Below, piece by piece: positions 16,911-23,677 of a stretch of 34,670 nt of DNA. The notes under the pieces were generated by a model. The model ran no database searches, had not been told where the DNA came from, and worked only from the letters and a program-made list of their open reading frames with translations. Each line of letters opens with the position of its first letter. Position 1 is the stretch's first letter. The stretch is from Rhodospirillales bacterium CG15_BIG_FIL_POST_REV_8_21_14_020_66_15 (GTDB lineage Bacteria > Pseudomonadota > Alphaproteobacteria > Rhodospirillales > Casp-alpha2). The stretch is from positions 1-34,670 of the forward strand of contig PFFW01000110.1 in assembly GCA_002781745.1 (NCBI GenBank). The letters run 5' to 3'. A program made the position numbers and the translations under genes.

Positions 16911-17714
16911 ATGTCCGCTCCTTCCCCGTCCGCCGCGCACAAGCAGCCCACCTGGAACCCCGGCCAGTACCTGAAGTTCGCGGGCCACCGCATGCGCCCG
17001 GCATTGGACCTCGTGAACCGCATCGCCCTCGACGATCCGGCCGTGGTCTACGACCTGGGCTGCGGGCCCGGCAACGTGACGCCGTTCCTCAAGGGCCGCT
17101 GGCCGGGCGCGCGCCACGTGGGCGTCGACTCGTCCGAGGAAATGCTGGCCACGGCGCGGGCCGAACACCCTGACGGCGAATGGGTGAAGGCCGACGCCAA
17201 GACCTGGGAACCGGACGCTCCGGCGCCGCTGATCTATTCCAACGCGGCCCTGCAATGGGTCGACGGCCACGCGGTCCTGTTCCCGCGCCTGATGGAGCTG
17301 CTGGCGCCGGGCGGCGTGCTGGCCGTGCAGATGCCCCACAATCACGCGGCCCTGTCGCATATGGGCATGCGCCGGGTGGTCGAGGAGGGCCCCTGGCGCG
17401 CCCGGCTGGAGCCCGTGCTGCGCGAGTTCCCCGTGCACGAGCCCGACGCCTACTACGACATCCTGGCCCCCCACGCGGCCGGCCTGGACATCTGGGAAAC
17501 GGTCTATGCCCAGGTCATGGAGGGCGACAACCCCGTCGCCGAATGGACCAAGGGCTCGGCCCTGAAGCCGCTTCTCGACGCGTTGACCGACCCGGACGAG
17601 AAAGCGGCATTTTTCGAGGTTTATTCGAAGGCGATGCAGGCGGCCTATCCCAAGCGCGCTGACGGCAAGACCCTGTTCCACTTTCGAAGGCTGTTCATCG
17701 TCGCGACGCGGTAG
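16911..17714 (+). CDS. Trans-aconitate 2-methyltransferase-like SAM methyltransferase
   Basis: About 267 residues from ATG 16911, which has GGGA nine bases upstream; ATG 16896 in the same frame has no ribosome site. TWNPGQYLKFAGHRMRPALD and the SAM-binding motif VYDLGCGPGNVT, followed by HVGVDSSEEML, YSNAALQWVDGH and LAPGGVLAVQMP, match the Tam family, which methylates trans-aconitate, an inhibitor by-product of aconitase. The C-terminal YPKRADGKTLFHFRRLFIVA is also typical. Tam itself is likely, but related substrates cannot be excluded. Confidence 0.9.
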   Translation: MSAPSPSAAHKQPTWNPGQYLKFAGHRMRPALDLVNRIALDDPAVVYDLGCGPGNVTPFLKGRWPGARHVGVDSSEEMLATARAEHPDGEWVKADAKTWEPDAPAPLIYSNAALQWVDGHAVLFPRLMELLAPGGVLAVQMPHNHAALSHMGMRRVVEEGPWRARLEPVLREFPVHEPDAYYDILAPHAAGLDIWETVYAQVMEGDNPVAEWTKGSALKPLLDALTDPDEKAAFFEVYSKAMQAAYPKRADGKTLFHFRRLFIVATR

Positions 17715-17722
17715 GCGCCGGA

Positions 17723-19465
17723 TCATTCCGCGGGGCCGTCGTCGCCCAGCACCACGCCCTCGCGCCGCCGGTCGGCGCCGCCGATAAGGCCTTCGGGCGT
17801 GGCGAGAATCCCTTGAAGCCCGCTGATCATGCGGTTGACGGCGACCTGATGGCCCATGGCCGCCAACTCGGCGATGGCGGGAACCAGCGGCTCCTCGATC
17901 TCCGTTCCGCCGCCCCGGTTCATGACATGGGGCAGATCGACCGCCCCCTGCATGTCGAGACCCCAGGCCAGCACGCCCAGCACGGCGCGCGCCGTATAGC
18001 CGATGATGCGCGAGCCGCCGGGCGAGCCCACGGCCATGACGAAGCGCCCCTGCCGATCCAGCACGATCGTCGGCGACATGGAGGACCGCGGCCGCTTGCC
18101 GGGGGCGGCCCGGTTGGGCGCCGGCCGGTCGCGCCATGTCGGACGGAACGAGAAGTCGGTCACCTGGTTGTTCAGGAGGAACCCCTTCACCATCAGGCGC
18201 GAGCCGAAGGCGCTTTCCACCGTGGTGGTGAAGGAGACCGCGTTGCCGAAGCGGTCGACGATGCTCATGTGCGCCGTCGATAGGCCTTTTATCGGGTCGT
18301 CCGGACCCAAATAGGCCGCCCGCGCCCCCGGCGGCATGCCCGGATCGACCAGGCCGACGTTTGCGCGGTCGGGCGAGATCAGTTTCGCCCGTTCGGCCAG
18401 GTATCGGGGATCGACCATGCCCGCGACCGGCACCGGCACGAAATCGCCGTCGCCCACATAGGCCGCGCGGTCGGCGAAGGCCAGACGTTCGGCCTCGGCG
18501 ATCAGGTGCAGGGCCTTGGGCGAATTGGCGCCGAGGCCGGACAGCGGAAAGTGCTGAAGCATGCCCAGCACCTGCGCCACGGCAATCCCGCCCGACGACG
18601 GCGGGCCCATGCCGCAGACCTTGTAGCTGCCGTAGCCGCCGCAGACGGCGGGACGTTTTTTCGCGCGGTACGCCGCGATGTCGTCCACGGTCATCACCGC
18701 CGGATGGTGGGGGGCATTGGTCACGGCGGCGGCCATGGCCCGGGCGATCGGCCCGGAATAGAAGGCGTCGGCACCGTGCTCGGCGATCCGCTCCAGCGTC
18801 TCGGCCAGGTCCGGGTTGTTCAGAATCGTGCCGGCCTTCCTGGGCACGTCTCCGTCGTAGAAATAGCCCCTGGCGGCGGGCATCTTGGGCAGCAGGCGGT
18901 CGCCGGCGATCTGGCGCGCCAAACGCTCGGAGACGGGAAAACCGTCCCTGGACAGGTGGATGGCGTCGCGGAACAGGCGCCTCCAGGGCAGGCGGCCGTG
19001 CTCCCGATGTGCCATCTCCAGCATGCGCAGGACGCCGGGCACGCCCACGGCGCGCCCGCCCAGGATGGCGTCGCGATAGGGGACGGGCCCGCCGCGGGCG
19101 TCCAGGAACATGTCGGCGCGCGCCGAGGCGGGGGCCGTTTCCCGCCCGTCATAGGTCTCCACCTTGCCGGATTTGCCGTCGAGGCGCACCAGGAAGCCGC
19201 CGCCGCCGATGCCCGACGACTGCGGTTCCACCAGGGTCATGACCATCTGGGCGGCGATCGCGGCGTCCACGGCACCGCCGCCTTCGTTGAGGATGTCCAG
19301 GGCCGCGCGGGCGGCCAGCGGATGGCTAACCGACACGGCGTGGGTCTTGTACGCGCCGCCGATCCACGGCCGGGCCGGGTCGTGGGCGGGTTCGGGGGCC
19401 GTGGCGGCACAGGCCGCCAGCGCCAGGATCAGGAAAATTGTGGAGAGAGAAAGGTATCGGCGCAT
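17723..19465 (-). CDS. ggt: Gamma-glutamyltransferase, lipoprotein form
   Basis: 580 residues from ATG 19465. An N-terminal hydrophobic segment ends in LAAC at about residue 19, a lipobox, so the enzyme is probably a periplasmic lipoprotein. It is made as a proenzyme that cleaves itself before a Thr. Here GLSTAHMSIVD carries the Thr at about residue 397 that becomes the small-subunit nucleophile. Other family motifs are GGGAVDAAIAAQ, SSGIGGGGFLV, YDGRETAP, GPPSSGGIAVAQ and GSPGGSRII. It cleaves or transfers gamma-glutamyl groups, chiefly from glutathione. It converges on the Tam-like gene and diverges from panB. Confidence 0.95.
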   Translation of the reverse strand: MRRYLSLSTIFLILALAACAATAPEPAHDPARPWIGGAYKTHAVSVSHPLAARAALDILNEGGGAVDAAIAAQMVMTLVEPQSSGIGGGGFLVRLDGKSGKVETYDGRETAPASARADMFLDARGGPVPYRDAILGGRAVGVPGVLRMLEMAHREHGRLPWRRLFRDAIHLSRDGFPVSERLARQIAGDRLLPKMPAARGYFYDGDVPRKAGTILNNPDLAETLERIAEHGADAFYSGPIARAMAAAVTNAPHHPAVMTVDDIAAYRAKKRPAVCGGYGSYKVCGMGPPSSGGIAVAQVLGMLQHFPLSGLGANSPKALHLIAEAERLAFADRAAYVGDGDFVPVPVAGMVDPRYLAERAKLISPDRANVGLVDPGMPPGARAAYLGPDDPIKGLSTAHMSIVDRFGNAVSFTTTVESAFGSRLMVKGFLLNNQVTDFSFRPTWRDRPAPNRAAPGKRPRSSMSPTIVLDRQGRFVMAVGSPGGSRIIGYTARAVLGVLAWGLDMQGAVDLPHVMNRGGGTEIEEPLVPAIAELAAMGHQVAVNRMISGLQGILATPEGLIGGADRRREGVVLGDDGPAE

Positions 19466-19523
19466 CACGCCCTACATGTAGCCCATGGCCCCGGCCCGGT
19501 CCATGGCCCCCGACACGCGCGCT

Positions 19524-19551
19524 TTGCCCTTCCGGGCCGGTCTGGTAAAGT
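19524..19551 (+). promoter_or_regulatory. Candidate promoter of panBC
   Basis: TTGCCC (19524-19529), a 16-base spacer and TAAAGT (19546-19551) lie about 50 bases before the panB ATG. Confidence 0.5.
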
Positions 19552-19602
19552 CCCGCGCTGCAACAAAAACGATCCCGCCGAACCCGGGCAGAGGGAACCA
19601 AC

Positions 19603-20418
19603 ATGGCGCGCATCACGGTCGAAGAACTCAAATCCCGCAAGCTGGCCCAGGGGGCGACGCCGATCGTCTCGCTCACCGCCTATACCCAACCCATGGCCAA
19701 GTTCCTGGACCCGCACTGCGACTTCCTGCTGGTGGGCGACTCGCTGGCCATGGTGATCTACGGGCTGGAGACCACGCGCGGCGTGACGATCGAGATCATG
19801 TGCGCTCACGGCCGCGCCGTGACCCGGGGGGCGGAACGCGCCCTTGTCGTCGTCGACCTGCCGCAGGGAACCTACGAACAATCGCCGCAGCAGGCCGTGG
19901 CCTCGGCCAGGCGTGTGATCGACGAGACCGAGGCCCAGGCGGTAAAGCTGGAAGGCGGGGTGGAGATGGCCGACACGGTCGCCGCCATCGTCGCCTCGGG
20001 CGTGCCGGTGCTGGGCCATGTCGGCCTGCTGCCGCAGAAGGCCGAACACCGGGGCGCCTTCAAGATCCAGGGCCGCGACGACGAAGGGGCAAAAAAGGTC
20101 ATGGCCGACGCCAGGGCCATCGCCGACGCCGGCGCCTTCGCCATGGTCATCGAGGGCACGGTCGAGCCCGTGGCCCGCGAGATCACGGCCCAGGTCGCCG
20201 TGCCGACCATCGGCATCGGCGCCTCGCCGGCCTGCGACGGGCAGATCCTGGTGACCCAGGACATGGTCGGCCTGTTCGCCGACTTCACGCCCAAGTTCGT
20301 GAAGAAATACGCCGACCTGGGCGCGGCCCTGGAGCAGGCGGCCAGGGAATACGCCGACGACGTGCGGTCCGGCCGCTTCCCCGGGCTGGAGCATTGTTTC
20401 GGAGTCGAAAAGAAATAG
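19603..20418 (+). CDS. panB: 3-methyl-2-oxobutanoate hydroxymethyltransferase PanB
   Basis: PanB adds a hydroxymethyl group from methylene-tetrahydrofolate to alpha-ketoisovalerate, giving ketopantoate for pantothenate and CoA synthesis. The 271 residues are typical: [14 protein letters not shown], the metal and substrate motif [48 protein letters not shown], and [23 protein letters not shown] 19603 has GAGGGA just upstream. panC begins five bases after its stop. Confidence 0.97.
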   Translation: MARITVEELKSRKLAQGATPIVSLTAYTQPMAKFLDPHCDFLLVGDSLAMVIYGLETTRGVTIEIMCAHGRAVTRGAERALVVVDLPQGTYEQSPQQAVASARRVIDETEAQAVKLEGGVEMADTVAAIVASGVPVLGHVGLLPQKAEHRGAFKIQGRDDEGAKKVMADARAIADAGAFAMVIEGTVEPVAREITAQVAVPTIGIGASPACDGQILVTQDMVGLFADFTPKFVKKYADLGAALEQAAREYADDVRSGRFPGLEHCFGVEKK

Positions 20419-20422
20419 GTCC

Positions 20423-21277
20423 ATGACCGGCGCCTTACCGCTCGATACCGTGCGCACCGTCGCCGACCTGCGCGACCGCGTCAGGGATTGGCGCAAGGCC
20501 GGGCTGCGCATCGGCCTGGTGCCGACCATGGGAGCGCTCCATGCGGGCCACGTGGAACTGGTCAAGCGTGCGGTCGCCGGCTGCGACAGGACTGTGGTGA
20601 CCCTGTTCGTCAATCCGGCCCAGTTCGGCCCCAGCGAGGACTATGCCGTCTATCCCCGGGACGAGGTCCGCGATGCCGCTCTGGTCGCGGCCGAGGGCGC
20701 CGGTCTTCTGTTCGCGCCGGGAGTGGAGGAAGTCTATCCCGAGGGCCATTCGACCAAGGTCCACGTGGGCGGCCTGGGCGACGTCCTGGAGGGCGAATTC
20801 CGCCCCGGCTTCTTCACCGGCGTCGCCACGGTGGTCACGAAACTGCTCTTGCAATCGCTGCCGGACGAGGCCTTCTTCGGCGAAAAGGACTACCAGCAGC
20901 TGCAGGTCATCAAGAAGCTGATCCGCGACCTCGACATCCCGGTCACCGCGACGGGGGTGCCGACCGTGCGCGAGGCCGACGGCCTCGCCCTGTCGTCGCG
21001 CAACGCCTACCTGACCGCGGAGGAACGGGTCCAGGCGCCCATCCTGCACGGCACCCTCGCCCAGGTCGCCGAGCAGGTCGGGCGCGGCGTGGATCCGCGG
21101 ATGCAGGAGGAATGGGCCAGGGGGCAGTTGGCGCGCGCCGGCTTCCGGCAGGTCGACTACGTCACCGTGCGCGACGCGTCGACGCTCGAGGAAGCGGCCG
21201 ACGCATCCAGGCCCGCCCGCGTGCTGGCCGCCGCCTGGCTGGGCAAGGCGCGGCTGATCGACAACGTGGCAGTATAG
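20423..21277 (+). CDS. panC: Pantothenate synthetase PanC
   Basis: PanC condenses pantoate and beta-alanine using ATP. The 284 residues carry the nucleotidyltransferase HxGH motif in VPTMGALHAGHVELVKRA, LFVNPAQFGPSEDY, FRPGFFTGVATVV, FFGEKDYQQLQVIKKL and ADGLALSSRNAYL (the KMSKS-like region). It is intact and co-transcribed with panB. The last 40 codons (from GFRQVDYVTV to the end NVAV) exist again as a diverged fragment at 23157-23272; see that entry. Confidence 0.97.
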   Translation: MTGALPLDTVRTVADLRDRVRDWRKAGLRIGLVPTMGALHAGHVELVKRAVAGCDRTVVTLFVNPAQFGPSEDYAVYPRDEVRDAALVAAEGAGLLFAPGVEEVYPEGHSTKVHVGGLGDVLEGEFRPGFFTGVATVVTKLLLQSLPDEAFFGEKDYQQLQVIKKLIRDLDIPVTATGVPTVREADGLALSSRNAYLTAEERVQAPILHGTLAQVAEQVGRGVDPRMQEEWARGQLARAGFRQVDYVTVRDASTLEEAADASRPARVLAAAWLGKARLIDNVAV

Positions 21278-21307
21278 CCACGCGTCCTTCGGCGGCCTAT
21301 TCCGCGC

Positions 21308-21901
21308 CTACGCCGCGTACAGGTTCCATCCCTCCAGTGTCCGCCGCGCCATTCCCCAAAGTCTTTTTTCCGAGCGTTCAACCTTGGACATCACATTGAT
21401 GCCGATCAGCAGGGATTGTAACGCCAGGGCCGTTTCGTCCATGTCGTCCGCGTCTGCGATCTCTCCGTTTTTCACGGCTTGGCGTAATAGTGCGCGAAAG
21501 CGATCCCGTCCCCGTCGAGCCATCCCCTCGAGAATTGGTCCCAGGTCCGCGTCTACGCCAATGAGTTCCGCCATGGAATTGACGACAAGGCAGCCGCGTG
21601 CTTCGGGATCGGCTGCACGGGCCCGGCAGACGCCGTGAAAGACAGAGGCCAGCAACGGCAGAACCGGTGTCTCGGGCGTCACATCGGACAGGAAGCGGTC
21701 CGGCGCCCGGCCGGCGTAGAGGCCCAGGCACTCGCGAAACAAGTCCTCGCGGCTTTTGAAGGTATTGTAGAAGCTTGAGCGGGTGATCCCCAGGTGTTCC
21801 GAGATCGCCTTCACGGAACAGGCCTTGTATCCGTTCCGCCAGAACTCGTTCATCACCGATTCCAGGGCAATGTCGCGGTCGAATTTGGCGGGTCGTCCCA
21901 T
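21308..21901 (-). CDS. TetR/AcrR-family transcriptional regulator
   Basis: 197 residues. The N-terminal helix-turn-helix (about 10-50) reads MGRPAKFDRDIALESVMNEF, then SVKAISEHLGITRSSFYNTF with KSREDLFRECL; the C-terminal ligand and dimer domain is all-helical with ARGCLVVNSMAEL, a pattern of the YezE/AcrR-like subgroup. It diverges from the small protein gene at 22054; the 150 bases between hold two AT-rich palindromes that are its probable operators. Homologues usually repress a neighbouring gene until a small ligand binds. It converges with panC. Confidence 0.93.
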   Translation of the reverse strand: MGRPAKFDRDIALESVMNEFWRNGYKACSVKAISEHLGITRSSFYNTFKSREDLFRECLGLYAGRAPDRFLSDVTPETPVLPLLASVFHGVCRARAADPEARGCLVVNSMAELIGVDADLGPILEGMARRGRDRFRALLRQAVKNGEIADADDMDETALALQSLLIGINVMSKVERSEKRLWGMARRTLEGWNLYAA

Positions 21902-21952
21902 GATCGATCTGCCCTCTCGGTGTCAACGCAGGCCGATTGCGAAGTCGGTGAA

Positions 21953-21982
21953 ATTATTTTGTTCACATATGGACAAAATAAT
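21953..21982. promoter_or_regulatory. Operator-like palindrome O1 (probable TetR site)
   Basis: A 30-base inverted repeat centred between 21967 and 21968, in which 13 of 15 positions pair. The left arm starts ATTATTTTGTTC and the right arm ends GGACAAAATAAT. It is AT-rich in a GC-rich region and lies 51 bases from the TetR start. Confidence 0.7.
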
Positions 21983-21987
21983 CGGAA

Positions 21988-22017
21988 TGTGTTTTATGCA
22001 TATATGAACAAAACAAT
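21988..22017. promoter_or_regulatory. Operator-like palindrome O2 (second probable TetR site)
   Basis: A second 30-base palindrome, 12 of 15 positions pairing, with right arm GAACAAAACAAT matching the right arm of O1. Its centre is exactly 35 bases from that of O1. It lies 37 bases before ATG 22054, so bound protein would cover the promoter of that gene. Confidence 0.62.
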
Positions 22018-22053
22018 CCTATGCAAATGCATCGGAAGGGAAAAGGAAAAACG

Positions 22054-22380
22054 ATGACAGATGAAAGAAAGGTGTTCCTGGACGTGCTGACCTTGAAACC
22101 GGGAAAAACGTTCGAGGAAGCGCAGGCATATTTCGCCAAGGCGATCCCGCTGATCGAGCGGCACGGCCTCAAGCGTGTCGAGGTCTTCAGGATATCGGAG
22201 AAGATGCGCGGGCATGAGGAGGTCAATCCGTCCATCGTCCAGGTGTGGCGCGTCGACGCGGAAAACCCTTTCGCCGCCCTGATGGCGGACCCGGCCTACA
22301 AGGAGGTCGTTCCCTGGCGCGACTCGATCTTCGAGATGCCCAAGCTCCAGGGCTGGTTCGGTCACGAGATCGCCGTCTGA
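22054..22380 (+). CDS. Small DUF1330/EthD-like alpha-beta barrel protein
   Basis: 108 residues from ATG 22054 (MTDERKVFLD), with AAGG eight bases upstream. The beta-alpha-beta pattern (FLDVLTLKPGKTFEEAQAYF, GLKRVEVFRISEKMRG, SIVQVWRVD, NPFAALMADPAYKEVVPWR) resembles ferredoxin-like dimeric barrel families such as DUF1330, EthD or NIPSNAP. The D-PAYKE--PWRD ending is the most telling. Such proteins are small cytoplasmic dimers, some with oxidative or isomerase roles; no specific reaction is proposed. It sits behind two palindromic operators and is the likely target of the divergent TetR regulator. Confidence 0.8.
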   Translation: MTDERKVFLDVLTLKPGKTFEEAQAYFAKAIPLIERHGLKRVEVFRISEKMRGHEEVNPSIVQVWRVDAENPFAALMADPAYKEVVPWRDSIFEMPKLQGWFGHEIAV

Positions 22381-22405
22381 ACCCGGGCCGCCAAGGGCCC
22401 GCCGT

Positions 22406-22424
22406 CGCGAACGAACCGTTCGCG
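22406..22424. repeat. Perfect 8-bp hairpin between cargo genes
   Basis: CGCGAACG and CGTTCGCG flank the three-base loop AAC, between the DUF1330-like and Tag-like genes. It has no T-run, so it is not a typical terminator; it may be an mRNA stem that sets relative expression of the two genes. Confidence 0.5.
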
Positions 22425-22445
22425 CGCCCGATTGGGAGGTGTGCA

Positions 22446-23114
22446 ATGCGCGGTTTTTCCGAAATTGAAAAGCGGGCGATGGAAAGGAAAGGAGGGCGCG
22501 CCGCCCTGGCGCGCCTTCTTTCCGCACCGGAACCGCCCGACCGGCTTCGTGCGATTCCCGCCGACCGATGGCTGTCGGCGATGACGAAATGCGTGTTCCA
22601 GGCGGGGTTCAATTGGAAGATCGTGGAAAATCTGTGGCCCAGGTTCGAGGAGGTGTTCGACGGATTCGACATTTACCGGTGGGAGCTGATGTCTGACGAC
22701 GACGTCGACAGGCTGCTGACCATCGACGGAATCGTCGCCCACGGGCCGAAAATCCGCTCGGTCGGAGTAAACGCCCGTTATTTGGCGGAAATCGCGGAGA
22801 AGCATGGCGGCGTGGGCGCGTTCTTCGCGGAGTGGAAACCCGGTCGGTACTGCGCCAATCTTCTCGCGCTGCAGGCGGGATGCGCCCGCATGGGCGGGCG
22901 GACCGGCCAGATGTTTCTCCGCAGGATGGGGATCGATACGGTGATCTTCTCGCCGGACGTCCTCAAGGCCCTGGCGCGGGAGGGCGTGGCGGACGCCATG
23001 CCCGTTTCGAAACGGTCGTTCGACGCCGTTCAGGCCGCCATCGACCAATGGCACGGCGAAACCGGCCGTCCATTGACGCAGATCAGCCAGATCCTCGCCT
23101 TTTCCGTCGATTAG
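22446..23114 (+). CDS. 3-methyladenine DNA glycosylase I (Tag)-like protein
   Basis: 222 residues from ATG 22446 (MRGFSEIEKR), with GGGAGGTG upstream. The central block QAGFNWKIVENLWPRFEEVF, FDGFD, and IVAHGPKIRSVGVNARYLAEI align well with E. coli Tag (QAGLSW, GIIRHRGKIQAIIGNARAYL). Two things differ. The N-terminal zinc-site CGW...YHDNEWG segment of Tag is absent, and the position of Tag Glu38 is Cys49 here. It therefore belongs to a Tag-like HhH-GPD branch that may not excise 3-methyladenine in the classical way. Likely co-transcribed with the DUF1330-like gene. Confidence 0.82.
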   Translation: MRGFSEIEKRAMERKGGRAALARLLSAPEPPDRLRAIPADRWLSAMTKCVFQAGFNWKIVENLWPRFEEVFDGFDIYRWELMSDDDVDRLLTIDGIVAHGPKIRSVGVNARYLAEIAEKHGGVGAFFAEWKPGRYCANLLALQAGCARMGGRTGQMFLRRMGIDTVIFSPDVLKALAREGVADAMPVSKRSFDAVQAAIDQWHGETGRPLTQISQILAFSVD

Positions 23115-23119
23115 GGGTT

Positions 23120-23161
23120 CTACTCCCGCTTGCATGCATAGAGCCAGGTGATGCGGGCGCC
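23120..23161 (-). pseudogene. Remnant of the 3' end of an M23/EF-hand protein gene
   Basis: Read on the minus strand, the last codons give GARITWLYACKRE then TAG, matching the end of the gene at 26737 (GARITWPYTCSRN). The 24 bases at 23138-23161 match 26755-26778 at 22 positions. Nothing upstream of this point resembles the rest of that gene; instead panC sequence begins at 23157. Confidence 0.75.
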
Positions 23162-23272
23162 GGCTTCCGGCAGGTCGACTACGCCGCCGTGCGCGACGCC
23201 TCGCGGCCCGCCCGCGTGCCGGCCGCCGCCTGGCTGGGCAAGGCGCGGCTGATCGACAACGTCGCCGTCTGA
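23157..23272 (+). pseudogene. Second, diverged copy of the 3' end of panC
   Basis: From GFRQVDYAAVRDASRPARVP to the terminal GKARLIDNVAV this is the last part of PanC, with its own stop (TGA instead of TAG). Compared with 21135-21277 there is one in-frame 27-base deletion (codons for TLEEAADA plus one Ser) and several mostly synonymous changes, all towards G or C in the third position. The 27 bases GCGCCGG...GACTACG at the start are identical. It has no start codon or ribosome site and is presumed non-functional. Confidence 0.88.
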
Positions 23273-23330
23273 CCCCCGGGGAGGGGCCGCGGGCCGCGAA
23301 CTGGACCGCATATCCGCCATCTTCTGGAAC

Positions 23331-23366
23331 TGGACAGGGCGCGGGCATCGTTCCTATGGTGATAGG
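23331..23366 (+). promoter_or_regulatory. Candidate promoter/operator of TRAP operon
   Basis: TGGACA (23331-23336), an 18-base spacer and TATGGT (23355-23360). Overlapping the -10 is a small palindrome, CCTAT-GGTG-ATAGG (23353-23366), a possible regulator site. The rest of 23273-23401 holds no gene; GGCCCG and CGGGCC at about 23373-23390 could also pair. Confidence 0.35.
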
Positions 23367-23401
23367 GTAAAGGCCCGCGTAGCCGGGCCGGAGGAGGAAC
23401 G

Positions 23402-23677
23402 TTGGACGGATCGCGGGCGTGCTTCGTGGCTGCGGGGGGCGTTTTCGCCCTTTTCGCCGGGGATGTCCTGGCCGCCAAGGCGCAGATGCTCTTCGGGGCA
23501 AGCATGCCCGTGCATATGGGCGAAACCCTCCAATTCTTTGTCCTCCTGGTCGCCGTGACCCTGTTTGTCGCCGGGACCCTGGTCCGTGAAGGCCGGGAAA
23601 TGCGGAAAAGCCGTGACGCGGACACCGCCAACGACATAGTGCAAAAAACATCAACCCAAGGGAGTGACCACCCATGA
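23402..23677 (+). CDS. Small two-helix membrane protein heading the TRAP operon
   Basis: 91 residues from TTG 23402 (MDGSRACFVA), supported by a very strong GGAGGAGGAACG directly upstream. Two hydrophobic segments (about 7-30 and 42-62, FFVLLVAVTLFVAGTLV) are followed by a charged cytoplasmic tail rich in Arg, Lys and Asp. The stop overlaps the ATG of the binding-protein gene (ATGA at 23674-23677), so translation is coupled. It is not one of the three standard TRAP subunits and I do not recognise it; its place suggests an accessory or assembly role in the transporter. Confidence 0.75.
   Translation: MDGSRACFVAAGGVFALFAGDVLAAKAQMLFGASMPVHMGETLQFFVLLVAVTLFVAGTLVREGREMRKSRDADTANDIVQKTSTQGSDHP

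Noticed and set aside
21278-23272. Insertion sequence or integron as cause of the panC-tail duplication
   Set aside because: No transposase or integrase frame, no terminal inverted repeats and no short target duplication were found; the duplicated ends are gene 3' ends, pointing to homologous or illegitimate recombination.
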